DNA from: Opeltia flavorubescens
Lineage: Eukaryota > Ascomycota > Lecanoromycetes > Teloschistales > Teloschistaceae
Reading direction: 5' to 3'
DNA: 64,000 nt
Assembly: GCA_000442125.1 (NCBI GenBank)
Contig: KE546970.1
Location: 496,001-560,000, forward strand
Part shown: in pieces, positions 20,025 through 32,034 of the stretch
How positions within the stretch are numbered: the first letter of the stretch is position 1
Layout: every line of letters begins with the position of its first letter
Notes under the pieces: generated by a model
What the model was told of the DNA's origin: nothing
Seen by the model: the letters and a program-made list of their open reading frames with translations, nothing else
Databases searched by the model: none
Made by a program: the position numbers and the translations under genes

Positions 20025-23000
20025 CTATAGCTCAATGAGATCCACCTCCGAGAAGTCGGGTGGACTCTTTCGATAGATGACCCGGCATTTACCATCCAAC
20101 CCGATAAACTCGTTACTGATCCAAATATGCGCCGAGAATTTCTGTGTCCTGACAATCTCATCATCACTGACACCGAGATCGTCCCGTGGGATCCAGATCA
20201 CTGGCCTTCTAGCCCGTAAAGCTGAATGTTGGAACGCCCGTTGCACCAATTTATCCCTCTCTTCCGGCGTTAAATCTTCAATCTCATCGTGCAAGCCGGA
20301 AAACAGCGCTTCGCCGATTTTGGTACCTGATCGCTGTGCTTCGATGTCGGTGGGATTCCTGCTCTGATAATGATGATGTTGGTGGTGATGGTGACCGGCA
20401 TTTGCATGTTCCGGACTAAGCATGGCCTTGGATTGAACTGCATTGCCATCGTGGATGCTTGCTCGACGATGAGAGCGATCGGCCCAAGATCGTCTTTTGG
20501 GCAGTGGCAAGAAATTGGCAACGGCATCAGGCAGCAGGCCATCAAGGTTCTTAGGCTCTAACCTTGAACCTACGCGGCGCGCTTCAATATCCCTCAACTC
20601 GATCTCCTCTGCTTTTTTGCTCTCTTCGAGGGAGCGGCGCTCACGTTCTTCAAGCAAATCGTTGATGTTGTCCCCCTCACCCTCACCGTCCGCAAGTCGC
20701 CACTGCTTCTCCTGCGCTCTCGCAAATTCTTCGTCGCGTATTACGGCCTCGTCTTCCAGAGTGATTGGCAGATAACGGAAAAGAGGGCCAAAGGCATTGT
20801 TCAGGAGAAATTGAAACAAAACTGTCAAAATCAAGACGATAATCATGATGATTGCCTGGCCTTTGCATGGCGTTCCGACTGAATTCCCATTGGGATCCGA
20901 ATCACGGACGAGGAAGAAGAGACCTATGAGACATAACTCCATCACGTACAAGCCAGTGAAGAGTTGGTTAATTGCCTTAGGGAACAATAGACCACCCGTA
21001 TCAAAGCGAAATTTGGTGACATAGAGCGTATTGTAACGGTACACGAGCCAGAAGAGACTGAATGTCGTGATGTTGAAGACCATAATCAGTGGCGAAATAA
21101 CGGAGTAAATCAATCCTAAAGCGAGTTAGTAAGCTAAATTTCTTAGACGTTGGAACGTGTGAGTGGGTATTATACTCACCAATGGCAGCAAGGTTGGTAT
21201 AGACCGGGAAAAAGGTGCCCCAGTTGATAACGGAAAGACTGGTCTGTCGCTTCCATTTCTGTCTTCCTGTGCTGTCCATAATCGGCGCGAGGATGAACCA
21301 TTTGAACAGACCCGAAATTTGGACGAGCGCTCCCGCACTGACGGACAGAGCCTGCAGTATCATGTACGAGAAGAAATAATTAGTCGATCGAGGTAGGTTT
21401 GTTGCTAATATTCCTGGTACGTTGGTTGGGTTTTGCGAGAGTTGAGTAATTGTGTTCGAGAATCCAGATGAGATAGAAACTACCAAGAACACTTGAACAA
21501 AGAGGAAAGCGAAGTAATAATTCTGGACGGAAAGCTCCACGGCCATGCCAGTATGGATGCCCTCACTTCTTGCAAGGAATCGTAGGATGACTGGAAGCAA
21601 AGCAAGAACTCCTCCCAAGAGAATTTGAGGTAGGACACCCGAAATGAGACCGAGCACAGTTCGGGGAAGGCCCTGAACCCAATGAAGCCATGAATATTGG
21701 CGAGAGATTGAGGCAAGATTACCAAGTATACCCGTAAACGCAACAGGGACAGCCCATCCGAGGATAAGAGTAGCGATCAGCATGACCACGGCTGCTGTAC
21801 GGACATATTTCTCCCACCATTTCACCGCCATATTATCCCAAATGACGTCGTCTGGGGATATCTCGACTATCCGCGGCGTCATTTGCTGAGGCGTGTGATG
21901 GCTTATCGACTGGCAAGCCATGTGCGCTGCGACCTGGTGATTGAACTGAATGAACGCAGAATTCATGAGTGGGAACTTCTCCGGCTCTTTCTGATCCTGC
22001 TCAATCTCGACATTCAACCTAGCAAGCTCCCTTCGGCAATAATCGATCGTGTCGACTTTTTGTCCCATCAATGGTAAAGATGGCATCCACTGCCAGCCAA
22101 AGATTGGTAGTCTCATACTTTCTCGGTCCTTTTCTTTCACATATTTTTTCCATAGTGGTTCTCCATCACTAGGTTTATAGTTCTTGTCATAAGCTTCGGG
22201 ATATGTACACTCTTCAGGTCCACTCATCTTCTCGGAAGAAGACCCAAGAAACGGTATCCATGTTGGCAGCCTGACCTTCTCTACCGGAGGCGAAGCACGC
22301 ACACCATGTACGTTCACTGTTGGATGATGCTCTTCCTCTGATCTTATCGGGCCACGCCTGCTAAGTGGAAACTCATCTTCCTCATAACCATGAGGGGTCG
22401 GACTTGGGATACCGAAAGGAACTTTGCGGCTATGTTTCCAAGATTTGACGTGCGACATGAGCTTTTGGGGCTTGTTGCTGTGGGAATGGTCGGGCCTCTC
22501 CGTTGCTCCATCGACCCTGGAATCAAAGGATGTCTTGTACGGACTCTGCGGCGAATATCCAGTTTCGGGGGTCGATTCATATGGCTGTAGGCCATCTGGT
22601 CCATCCGGATAATATCTGGGGGTGTTGTTCCGCTCATAATGTTGATGTTCCTGGTTCATCGTGGCATTCGGTGGGATTGACAAATGAATTCCATCAGGGG
22701 ACTGATTCCTCCTTGGGACATCCTCGCTGTCGTCTGGTACAAAGCCACCCTGGGCCATCAGTCTGCCGTCCATATCCTTCCCTACCTGCTTTAATCCTCG
22801 GAAGACCGTCTTGCCAATATTATCAATGCCATGCCCAACGGCTTCAACGCCAGGTCCTATGATAGGAACGGGTATGAAGCGGTTTTGGTGACGTTCTCGA
22901 GAGTGTTCGCTTGGACTCGAGTTGGACGACTCGTCTAGTGCTTCATCGAGTGTGTGCCGTGTCTGGTGGGGATCGCCGGCACTGATGCCACCTCTCATAA

Positions 23001-24032
23001 CCAGATCCTTGCCACTTTGATCTGCACTCGTTGCCCGTTCCGCAACCTTCTCCATAGTTTCAGACTTAGGGGCCTTTTTGGCGTCTTTCCTGAGATCTTT
23101 CAAGTGAGCTTTTTTAGAATTTCTGATCAGATCTGTCATCGCAGACTCAAGTTTCGTGGCAAGCTTATTACGCAATTTGACTTTTTCGTTGAGCTCATCA
23201 AAATTGCGATTGATCCAGATATTACGAATACCACCCGGGAATACATCATACAGACCATCTAGAGCCTCATGGGTGCACCATTTGCGAGGTATGGCTGTGA
23301 CCAGCACAGTAGTCGCAGAAGCGCGCAGTCGATGTTGAGGAGAGGTCAAATAGGACTGTCGTAAGCGGATATAGCCGCGAAGCTCGTCGAAAAACACATA
23401 GCATGTGTAGACAACCACTCCAATTGCCAGCACAAGGTGTACCCAATACCGGTTGTTCTTATCTGGTCTAACGTTGCCCCACGCCAATAGATCCATGCCA
23501 GTGACATTGTTGTAGACCGTGTTGTTATGAGCGTACTTTCCAACAGCAAACTGAGAGCCCCTCCCGTGGACAACGTTGACTGGGATTAGGATTGGAATTA
23601 TGAAGCAGGCCAAAGGGACGAAAATTTTGAGCAATGTACGCAAATATCGCAGAAAGAAGTAGGCATCCAGGCCACACTTGGAGATGAAGTCTGAGTTTGA
23701 TGTCTTGAAAACGGGAATAATCCACCGCCAAAAGCCCTCGGGTGGCGGCTTCGTCCTTTCTCTCTCAGGGACCAAGTAGGTTCGTGGGCGGCTGGACGTA
23801 TTTAGTACGGAGAGTCTGGGAGATGGATAAAAGAAACGTACTATATCCTGAAAAGCTTCTGCTTGATGATGAGGAAAGCAAGAATTCCGAGACCAAAGAA
23901 GGATAAACCAGTGGTAAGGGAGGAGAGGAAGGTGGTGACAGATTGCCCACTGCTCTGATTGGCTCTTCCACCGGCATTGAAAATACCAGACAAGCTGGTA
24001 TCGTTTGGCTTTGGGCCGGCGTCGGAGGACAT
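20025..24032 (-). CDS. CSC1/OSCA-type mechanosensitive channel
   Basis: Three exons (24032-23842, 23791-21180, 21115-20025) with introns of 50 and 64 nt give 1297 residues. The N-terminus has one membrane helix (FFGLGILAFLIIKQK) followed by RTYLVPERERT. Two more helices, a very long hydrophilic cytosolic loop and the conserved pore block (RSTNYFFSYMILQALSVSAG and neighbours) of the RSN1_7TM/DUF221 family come next. A long polar C-terminal extension follows. OSCA/TMEM63/CSC1 proteins conduct cations in response to membrane tension or osmotic shock, in plasma membrane or internal membranes. Much of the loop (about residues 270-590) is Ser/Pro/His-rich and probably disordered, which makes the protein longer than yeast Csc1 (about 780) and closer to the Rsn1/Phm7 type. 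The gene appears intact. Ion selectivity cannot be read from sequence. Confidence 0.92.
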
Positions 24033-25274
24033 ATCAAATGGAACAGAGTTTGGTGCGGAAAGGAAAAGGGGGAGGGGGAGTCAGGAGGGTTCAAGCTCAG
24101 CGGGCTGGGGGAGACTGAAGCCAGGCGTGTGAAAGTAAAGTCTCGGCCAGTGTAGAGGGGGCGTGATACTGAAATTGGTCTGACTACCGGAGTCAGGAAA
24201 GGAAGTGGCTAAGCGTACGGGAACGACTGTGTAGGTGAGGGTCTGTAGTTCAAATTAAGGCGGTGATTGATAGATTCATCTGGAACGTTAGAGTAGCACT
24301 ACCAGTCATGGTGAAAAAGGGTCGATGAATTCTATATGAGGATGACGAAGAGAAGCAGAGTGAAGGAGGAGGTGAAAGCAAGGTGGTTCAATGAAGGACG
24401 ATGGAGGATGTTATTGCTTGTTCTGTTCCATTGTCTTGTTTGCAAGTGATCGATTGACATTGGCGCGTCATTCTTCGCGCTCGCTAAACTTAAGATCTTA
24501 TCTATCGGCGTCAACAATCTGCAGCCTCCGGTAACCAATCGCTGCCCCGTCTCCGATGTGTATGAAACAAAAGGAAGGTTTCACCTATATGTGTTCAAAT
24601 TTGCACAAAATACTACTATTAAAACGCTTAGTTGTGAACTTTAGAATTCTTCTAAATGAACTGGAAAGGTGTATAAGGAAAGGTGTGCGGAGTTACCCAG
24701 CGCAACACGTAAGGCAAAGTACCTCAGGGTTCAGCTCCACTTACAAAATCATCGAGTTGGGCATTAGCGGGGCCTGATCTCACATGTTCGATAATTTGCT
24801 CAAGCACGCTTCCGGTGACGCATGAATTTCTGAAACCGCTTTCCTCTCAGCGATATGGTTTTCATTGTAAAATTCCTCCGGTAGCATGATGCGCTTCTGA
24901 ATCGCCCTCTTCCAATCTAGTCGCTACCGGATCTCGGATACTTCGGATCGCCGGTTCAGCAGAAGTCCCTGCGGACGGTCAAGACTACTTGTGAATCGTT
25001 CTGCAAGACCTTTACTCAATCTTGTAATTTGGTCTCGCGCTTTGATGATATAATAGTCTACCTGACCGAGACACACGGTAGTCTTCTAGATCCGCCACAG
25101 CTGGTGGTCAAAATCGTTTCGGAATTCCAACCCGGCCGACTGACGGTTCCAACCGCACAGCTCGAATATCCACGATGGTCGATTTTCCTCCCCGGCGGAA
25201 GCCATCCCGAAAAGGTCCTCATTCTTTACTGCACCTCTATCATGTAGGGTCTGCTGACCATACTATAAGGATCA
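24033..25274. promoter_or_regulatory. divergent upstream region, channel and hexokinase
   Basis: This 1.24-kb gap lies between two start codons read in opposite directions. A purine-rich tract occurs at 24055-24120, just upstream of the channel ATG. ORFs of 60-73 codons occur with no family features, and no RNA gene is seen. Confidence 0.5.
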
Positions 25275-26813
25275 ATGGCGGATGTGCCAAAAGACCTTCT
25301 CGAGCAGATCAAAGAGCTTGAGAGGCTGTTCACCATCGATCAGTCCAAGCTTAAGGAAGTGACGGAGCACTTCGTGACCGAGCTGGAGAAGGGCAAGTCC
25401 ATCTCCGAAGCTCTTTTCGTCGTCCTGACCTAATGCCGCATTAGGTCTCAGTGTTGAAGGTGGAAGCATTGTCAGTGACTCGCATAAAAGCATTCTCGCG
25501 AGCCGACAGGCTAATCTTGTATGCCGCAGCCAATGAACCCAACATGGGTCATGGGATACCCTGATGGTTATGAGACCGGAACATTCCTTGCCCTGGATAT
25601 GGGCGGCACAAATCTGAGAGTCTGCGAGATTATCTTGCCCGAGGAAAAGGGTGAATTCGAAATCATCCAGTCGAAATACCGCATGCCGGAGGAACTCAAG
25701 ACGGGAGAGTCCGAGGAGCTGTGGGAATATATCGCCGATTGCTTGCAGCAATTTATCGAATATCATCACGAGGTCGAGGATTTGGAGCAGATGAACAACA
25801 AGTTACCCCTCGGTTTCACCTTTTCTTTCCCAGCGACCCAGGAATTTATAGACCATGGCGTGTTGCAGCGCTGGACTAAAGGCTTCGATATTGCAGGGGT
25901 CGAGGGTCAAGATGTTGCACCGCTCTTCGAAGCCGCCATTGAAAAGAGGAAACTGCCAATCAAGCTTGGTGCTCTGATCAACGACACCACCGGTACGCTC
26001 ATCGCCTCTCACTATACTGATGATACCATGCAAATCGGGTGTATATTTGGCACGGGGTGCAATGCTGCGTATATGGAGAATTGTGGATCAGTCCCAAAAA
26101 TTGCTCATTATAACCTACCGCCAGACATGCCTATTGCTATCAATTGCGAGTATGGTGCCTTCGATAATGAACATGTCGTCCTGCCGCGAACACCGTACGA
26201 CGTGGTGATAGATGAAGATTCCCCTCGGCCGGGACAGCAAGCTTTCGAAAAAATGATTGCTGGCCTGTACTTGGGAGAGCTTTTTCGCCTCGTTCTTGTC
26301 GATCTGCACGACAACAAATGCAAAATTTTCGAAGGTCAAGATATCAGTAAACTCCGCAAAGCGTACTCCCTAGATGCCTCCTTCCTTTCCTTTATCGAAG
26401 AAGATCCGTTTGAAAATTTGTCGGAAACAGGAGAGCTTTTTTCGAAGGAGCTTTCTATCAGAGCCAACAAACCCGAACTTGAACTCTGCAGACGGCTGGC
26501 AGAACTGATCGGAACCCGAGCGGCTCGTTTGTCAGCTTGTGGTGTAGCAGCCATCTGCAAAAAGAAGAGAATCCAATCATGCCATGTTGGCGCTGACGGC
26601 AGTGTTTTTAACAAATACCCGCACTTCAAAGCTCGAGGCGCGCAGGCACTCCGAGAAATTCTCGATTGGCCAAAGGGAAAGCGTGATCCGGTTGATATCA
26701 GGGCTGCCGAGGATGGGTCAGGAGTAGGTGCGGCGCTAATTGCTGCGCTCACGATCAAGAGGGTCAAGGCCGGAAATCTTGCAGGAATAAGAAATACCGA
26801 GGGAATGATATGA
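25275..26813 (+). CDS. hexokinase
   Basis: Four features place it in the hexokinase family: LALDMGGTNLRVC (phosphate loop), LGFTFSFPATQ, INDTTGTLIASHY and FGTGCNAAY, with a C-terminal GSGVGAALIAAL. Three exons (25275-25392, 25446-25471, 25530-26813) give 475 residues, the usual length. The first intron (53 nt) has a GC donor (G|GCAAGT) and TTAG acceptor; no GT site would restore the frame. Exon 2 is only 26 nt and encodes the conserved LSVEGGSI. The enzyme phosphorylates glucose and related sugars with ATP as the first step of glycolysis, in the cytosol. FSFPATQ and the length fit the HXK1/hxkA type better than glucokinase. The stop lies 154 bp from the convergent UTP18 stop. Confidence 0.95.
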
Positions 26814-26967
26814 CATCTGCTGAAGCCACGATTGCATGAACCTTGGTCTCGCCTTTAGGTATCTTACCTGCCAGGCTTCGATAGAAAAAGCGGACGGATT
26901 GGATACGCAATGCTGGCCAAGTCCACTGCTCAGTCTAATCTTTTGCATCGTTCGTTCATCATTCAGT

Positions 26968-28976
26968 TCAACCTCGTATCTCCCAAAGCCTAATTTTGCC
27001 CTGCTCGTTCGCTACCCCGAGCATCTCAGAAGGAGGCGAGAAGGCAACCGCTGTAATTCGTCCCAACGGCGTCGAAGAGGTCGGCCAATTTTTATACACG
27101 GTACAGGAAGGCAGATGGACTAAGCCAGATGTCAGTGTGATGCGTGGGCAAAAGCACATTTGAATGAGCCTACCAAGCTTCAATGCATCTCGTTTCCACC
27201 TGCTTGCCATTACCATCAACTTCCCGTCTGGCGAAAAGACCAATTGGCTTATCGGCGTAGTCAACTGATCAAACACCTTGATCGGCTTAGGAGTCGCCGG
27301 GAAACTTCCCCCTTTCCAACTCATTCGATCATAGATGTTAACAATGCCACTCGAACTTCCAACAGCAACCCATCTGTCGCCCCCAATATCTTTCGCCCCA
27401 CCCCCTTGACCACCCATCGCGACAACTGTAGTCCCAACAGCCCCTTCATCAACCCATCGTCCAATGATCTTCTTTTGCCTCCCATCCCATTCAACCGCCT
27501 CCCCTGCTTTCCCAAGAAGAGTCATCCCTTCGCCATCTCCCCACCACTCAAAGTCCGCTACGCCACCTTTACTCTCCACACGTGCTTCGGCAATCCATTG
27601 GTTTGTATGTGAGTCCAAGATATTGATCAGTCCACCGCCTTTTCTTTGAGAACCTACAATGCCCATCCATCGACCGCAAGGAGATAATTTGAAACGTTCC
27701 ATGCTTTTCTGCTCGCTTTGATGGCCGTAAATGCGGGAAACCTTTTCGACGTGACCGGATGTGAGATCCCAAGTATGAAAGTAGCGCCGCCGACCAGAAA
27801 ATACGATCTTCGTGCCGTCTGGCGGTCGGAAAGAGGAGGTGGTTAACGGGGTGGAACGAATATGAAGAGATGTCAGGAGGGGATTGGGATTTGGGAGACA
27901 AGATGATAGATGATGTAGCGAGATCGTAGAAGAGGGGCCTGAGGAGAGAAGAAGGGGATGACGAGGGTGAAAGTCGAGAGATGTTATAGCAGACTGATAT
28001 TATCACAATCAGCGGATCACAGTATATAGCTATTGTAGGCATGATACTTACAGGTTGAGCAGCACCCACGTCCTTCGTTCTTTGCATGTCGATTACTTCA
28101 GGTCGTAGCCTCCTCCTGCCTTTATCTCCTACCTGATCCGACCGAACGAGACTATTCGCTTGTTGAAACAGCTTAGATAGCGGCGGAGCAAACAAGGCAT
28201 TAGAGTCCATGGACATCTCATCTCCTGAAGAGGATGCTTGGCTCGAATCTTGAGAAGAAACGACATTGGGATCAGACTTTCGGCGACGACTCCTCTTGCT
28301 CTGCGCTTGGACTACCCAATCAGGGACTGGATGTAAGCGTTCGAATTGACGACGTAACCGTTTGGTGTACTCCTTTCCATTGAGCAGATCTTCGTCCTTG
28401 TAGTTCCTCAATTTTCGAAGGCGAGGATTCGTCTGAAGGGAGACAGTAATGCGTTCATCATCGCTATCATGCCATGCTGCACCTGAATCATCTGAGGAGG
28501 ACTCGCGATGGTGGCGTTCTTGAGGCAGTAAAGGTTTTTCAGAAGGTCCAGAATCGAGGATAAATAACTTGGAAGAATGAGTACTCTATTGATCATCTGA
28601 CAAGCATGACCTTTAAACACACATCTGCATCGTCGATATCTCGGATCCCATCCTCCATCTCGTCTGGTGCGTCCTGCGCAACATCTGTAGAGATTTCACG
28701 GTTGCCCCTTGTTACCCTATGGCTCTTCAGCCGCTCATGAAAGCCCACCTCATCTCCAAATACAGCTGTCTCAAGCTCGAGCTCGGTGCTGTCCTTCTCT
28801 TCCTCTTCGTCGCTCTGAAATCCATCGAATGCATCCGAAGAGTCATCTCGTGCGTGATGCAACCTCGTTCCCTGATCGTCATTCTTCGATCTTAATTTCT
28901 CAGATGCCCACAAGCTCTCTCCGACGTGAACCATGTTCGATGAACAGGGAGTTGAACCAAGTCGTCCTGCAATCAT
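26968..28976 (-). CDS. UTP18: Utp18, SSU processome WD40 protein
   Basis: The coding exons are 28976-28623, 28567-28052, 27993-27174 and 27119-26968 (introns 55, 58 and 54 nt), giving 613 residues. Family marks are ELETAVFGDE near residue 75, the EYTKRLRRQFERLHPVPDW block and C-terminal WD40 repeats ending in GKIRLWEIRG. Utp18 belongs to the U3 snoRNP/SSU processome and, in yeast, also recruits the exosome helicase Mtr4 to pre-rRNA in the nucleolus. The start is uncertain: ATG 28976 is used, but GATTGCAG just inside it is a good acceptor. An upstream exon (ATG at about 29091, donor GTAGGT) would replace the first three residues with ten others. The last intron is 54 nt and stopless, so an unspliced form stays open. 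It is divergent from the PPR gene, with about 260 bp between them. Confidence 0.92.
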
Positions 28977-29235
28977 AAGTATATATAAAATTACATCATA
29001 TTGAAGGAAGTCGTTGATGATGTTGTGGCGTGAATAAATTGCATAAACATGATAAACCTACCTAGTGCAGATCGGCACAGGGGTAGCTTCATGGGCTCAC
29101 CCAGCCTAACGAACTATGGACGTATATATCCTCCGCATGGTGGCCTCACGCTACGAGATGAAGAATACATCTATCTCACAGTGCTTCTCCAATCATCCTC
29201 GATCATTTCAAGTGCTTAGCTAATGCTATAGTCAT

Positions 29236-31604
29236 ATGGATCGTGGTATCACTCGCTATGCGCTACGCTGTATCAATTCGCGTTGCAAGGTTGGCCAACA
29301 GGCCGTCCTACTTTCCACTGCCTCAAGAATCGTTAGCATAGGGAGCAGCAGATCATCCAAACCATTCCAGCCGTCTTTCAAGAAGAAACATCAGAGAGTA
29401 CATATAAAGCAAAACATATCCGAGGCTCAACGCTTTCGACAGCTGACAGATTCTATAAATAAAGACCTCTCTGTGCCTATTCAAACCCTTGGTGTCTGGG
29501 TCGCAAATTTCCTAAGACTTAACTTGGACAAGCGTTTGGAAGGCAGTGATTGCAGTGAGGTAAACTACTTTACGAGCCGTGCGAAAGCCAGAAGTCATAA
29601 TCTGACCGCGATCATTAACAGGTGGTTCGAATCTTGCACAATCTTGACCGGAAATATCGATCAGACAAGGCCCACCAAAACAGGAAAGAGTTACAAAACC
29701 TGGTAGAACTCGTTAGACAGGCATGCCAGTCAAGCTTCTTACCTTTGACTTCTTACGTTGCTTTGCATTTGTTGAGTTACTACAAGGAATCAGGTCAATT
29801 TGATAGGGGCTTAGAGTTCTGGGATTGGCTCTCAAAAAAAGATGAAGCAGCATTGGATCCCGTTTACGCCGGAGCTGCTATCGAGCTATTGGCGGTTTAT
29901 GGAGCTGGCATAGACTATTGTGAGGATGTCTACGAGCGTACTCTTGCTCAGCAAAGCGAGATTGGTAGTCAATACTATTTGTCGCCTGGTGCAATATTAC
30001 CAAATCGAGCTCAGACCGTCACGATCAAGGGTACCTCTTCGGCCCTTTTGCAGGGTATTTTGAGCGCGCGTTTGTTCTACAGGAAGTGGCAATCCTCTTA
30101 CCTGGCTCTTGATACGGCATTTATTCTCCGCCCGACGCAGGTCGTCCCCCGAGTCCTTGATCTTTTCATTCATGAACGCCCGATTTACGAAGCCTTGCCC
30201 ATATTCTTCATGTACTGCAGAGGAGGTAATGTAGTACGCAAAGTGACACTCACGGCAATACTCAATTCGCTGAGAGGACTTTTAAGTCCAGATAGCGATT
30301 ACAGTACCAGAACCCAAGTGATCAGAGCCTTCTTTTCTGTTGTCGAGGCCTATGTTGGATCAGCCGGATTACTCGATACAATACACCTCAATATCATCAC
30401 GAGTGCGATCTGCAGTGTCATACCACCGCAACCCGGTGCACCTTTCACCAAGACTGAAGATAGCGAGGACCTCTCATCGACAGTCTTAGATCTCCTCGCG
30501 AAGCTCGTCAAGGTTTTCGCCCAACGGAATGCTCCACCAAACAACACTACGTTCGAGAAAATCATTTCTAGCGCCTTGTTGCTCCGGTATCCTAATGTAG
30601 CGATTGTGACTGTGCAAGACATGATGGCTTTTGGCATGGTGCCTCAGGAGTCTACAGTGGTTGAAATTCTAAGAGCCGTTCGTATTTGATCTTGCTCTTC
30701 ATCTTGAGATATAAAGCTGATCTCGTCATCGAAGGCTGCTGCGCTTCGAAATCCAGAGCTAATGAAGACGGGTTGGGCGTGTATACGGAATTCGAACGTA
30801 CTCGAGTCTGGGGATGATCCAAATCTCTGCACCTGGAAAGATTTAGCAGCCGCAGCAAGAAATTGCAGTCCAGAGTCTTTCGTCGAAAATCAAATGCAAT
30901 CACTCGTCGCTAACCGTACCTCGCAAGCAAACCTCGTTGTACAAACGGCCGAGGGAAATGAAATGGAACTGTTCAGCGCGCGAAAATTTGAGAACGAGGC
31001 GTTGAACGGTAACCAGGTTCATACTTTTGAAGATTTATGTGCCGATATCAGCCAAACCTTACTTCGTATTGACAACGCACAACCTGGCACGTTCAGAGAT
31101 TTCCTTCATCATCCAGTCGATCAACCAGCGATCTTTATATGGCCAGAGGTTGCTGAAGAGCAGTGGCAGCGTAAGATGTATGACGAGCTTACTCTCGAAG
31201 AAAATCATACGTTGTCTAGCCCAACGTCAGCGAGTCCCTCAATCCAACCCGAGGATGCTATATCTGCATTTAGCGATACAGGCTTTCGTTTCGATGAGCT
31301 GCGTTATGTGAACTGGAAGACCATCAACAACCTTCTTATCCAAGCCGAAGCATGGGAACAGCGCGTTGGAGCATCCACCGATGCAGCTCTCAAAGAACAA
31401 AAAGCTCTACCTAAAGCAAAGCTGCCAAACACTACAGCAATTTGTTCTCCCTTACAGATGCAACACTTTGAGGCATTTCAGCGAGACGTTCAAACCGAGC
31501 AGGAAAGAATTATGACCGAGGAAAAATGGAGAAATAGGATTGTCAGGCTGCGAGATCCTAGCTACAATAATCGCACGCATACAAATACAATATCCCTGAC
31601 ATGA
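29236..31604 (+). CDS. mitochondrial PPR-like protein
   Basis: Three exons (29236-29559, 29622-30677, 30735-31604) with introns of 62 and 57 nt give 749 residues. The first 50 residues are rich in Arg, Ser and Ala and lack acids apart from one Asp, as in a mitochondrial presequence. The body is helical, with repeated helix pairs of pentatricopeptide type, for example around SYVALHLLSYYKESGQFDRG and NVAIVTVQDMMAFGMVPQ. Such proteins bind organelle RNA or assist respiratory-complex assembly. Length and layout resemble the Neurospora complex I assembly factor CIA84, but I cannot confirm this by eye. The second intron has a weak GTTCGT donor; it is needed to join two long open frames, and the acceptor restores the register exactly. 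The C-terminal 290 residues are polar. Confidence 0.72.
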
Positions 31605-31788
31605 GAAGAACTTTCCACTTCGGAAATTGAGGACACCCATACCCCAATCAGACGACCTCACCTTGTCTGCCTCCGACAGAATTATATCAGATCAGCCATC
31701 TACCCGACTAAACCCTTGGAATAAATGCTTAACACCACGCCATGCTTTTGATGAAATTCCTAGTTGAGCGAGCCAATCTAGCACTGGT

Positions 31789-32034
31789 CTAAGACGTACA
31801 CACTTTCTGTGAGCCATGACCCTGTTGCTGGAACGGCCAGTCATTGAATGATGCTGAGAAGCCAATAGGTGATGGTGGCGGAGGTGGAGGATGGTGGACC
31901 GCTGGATTTGAATCGGGTGAGATTGTATATTTAGGTCGGGGTGAAGCCATCACAGCTCTCGAGAGGTCTTGGCCAAGACAGTGGTTCGTGGCAAGGGAAA
32001 GGCGCCGACGATTTGGCGGCAGCGGCGAGGACAT
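31789..32034 (-). CDS. possible small Pro-rich protein
   Basis: An 81-codon ORF from ATG 32034 encodes a basic start (MSSPLPPNRRRLSLATNH) and a HHPPPPPPSP run. It has no domain or signal peptide. It lies 185 bp from the end of the PPR gene and reads towards it. The ATG context and length are plausible for a small fungal gene, but chance is equally likely. Confidence 0.25.
   Translation of the reverse strand: MSSPLPPNRRRLSLATNHCLGQDLSRAVMASPRPKYTISPDSNPAVHHPPPPPPSPIGFSASFNDWPFQQQGHGSQKVCTS

Noticed and set aside
29622-29640. tRNA B-box-like GGTTCGAATC
   Set aside because: It is the first codons of exon 2 of the PPR-like gene; no tRNA fold surrounds it.
29236-31604. Two or three separate genes or a frameshifted gene
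   Set aside because: Two introns join the open frames in register into one 749-residue product of PPR-like type.
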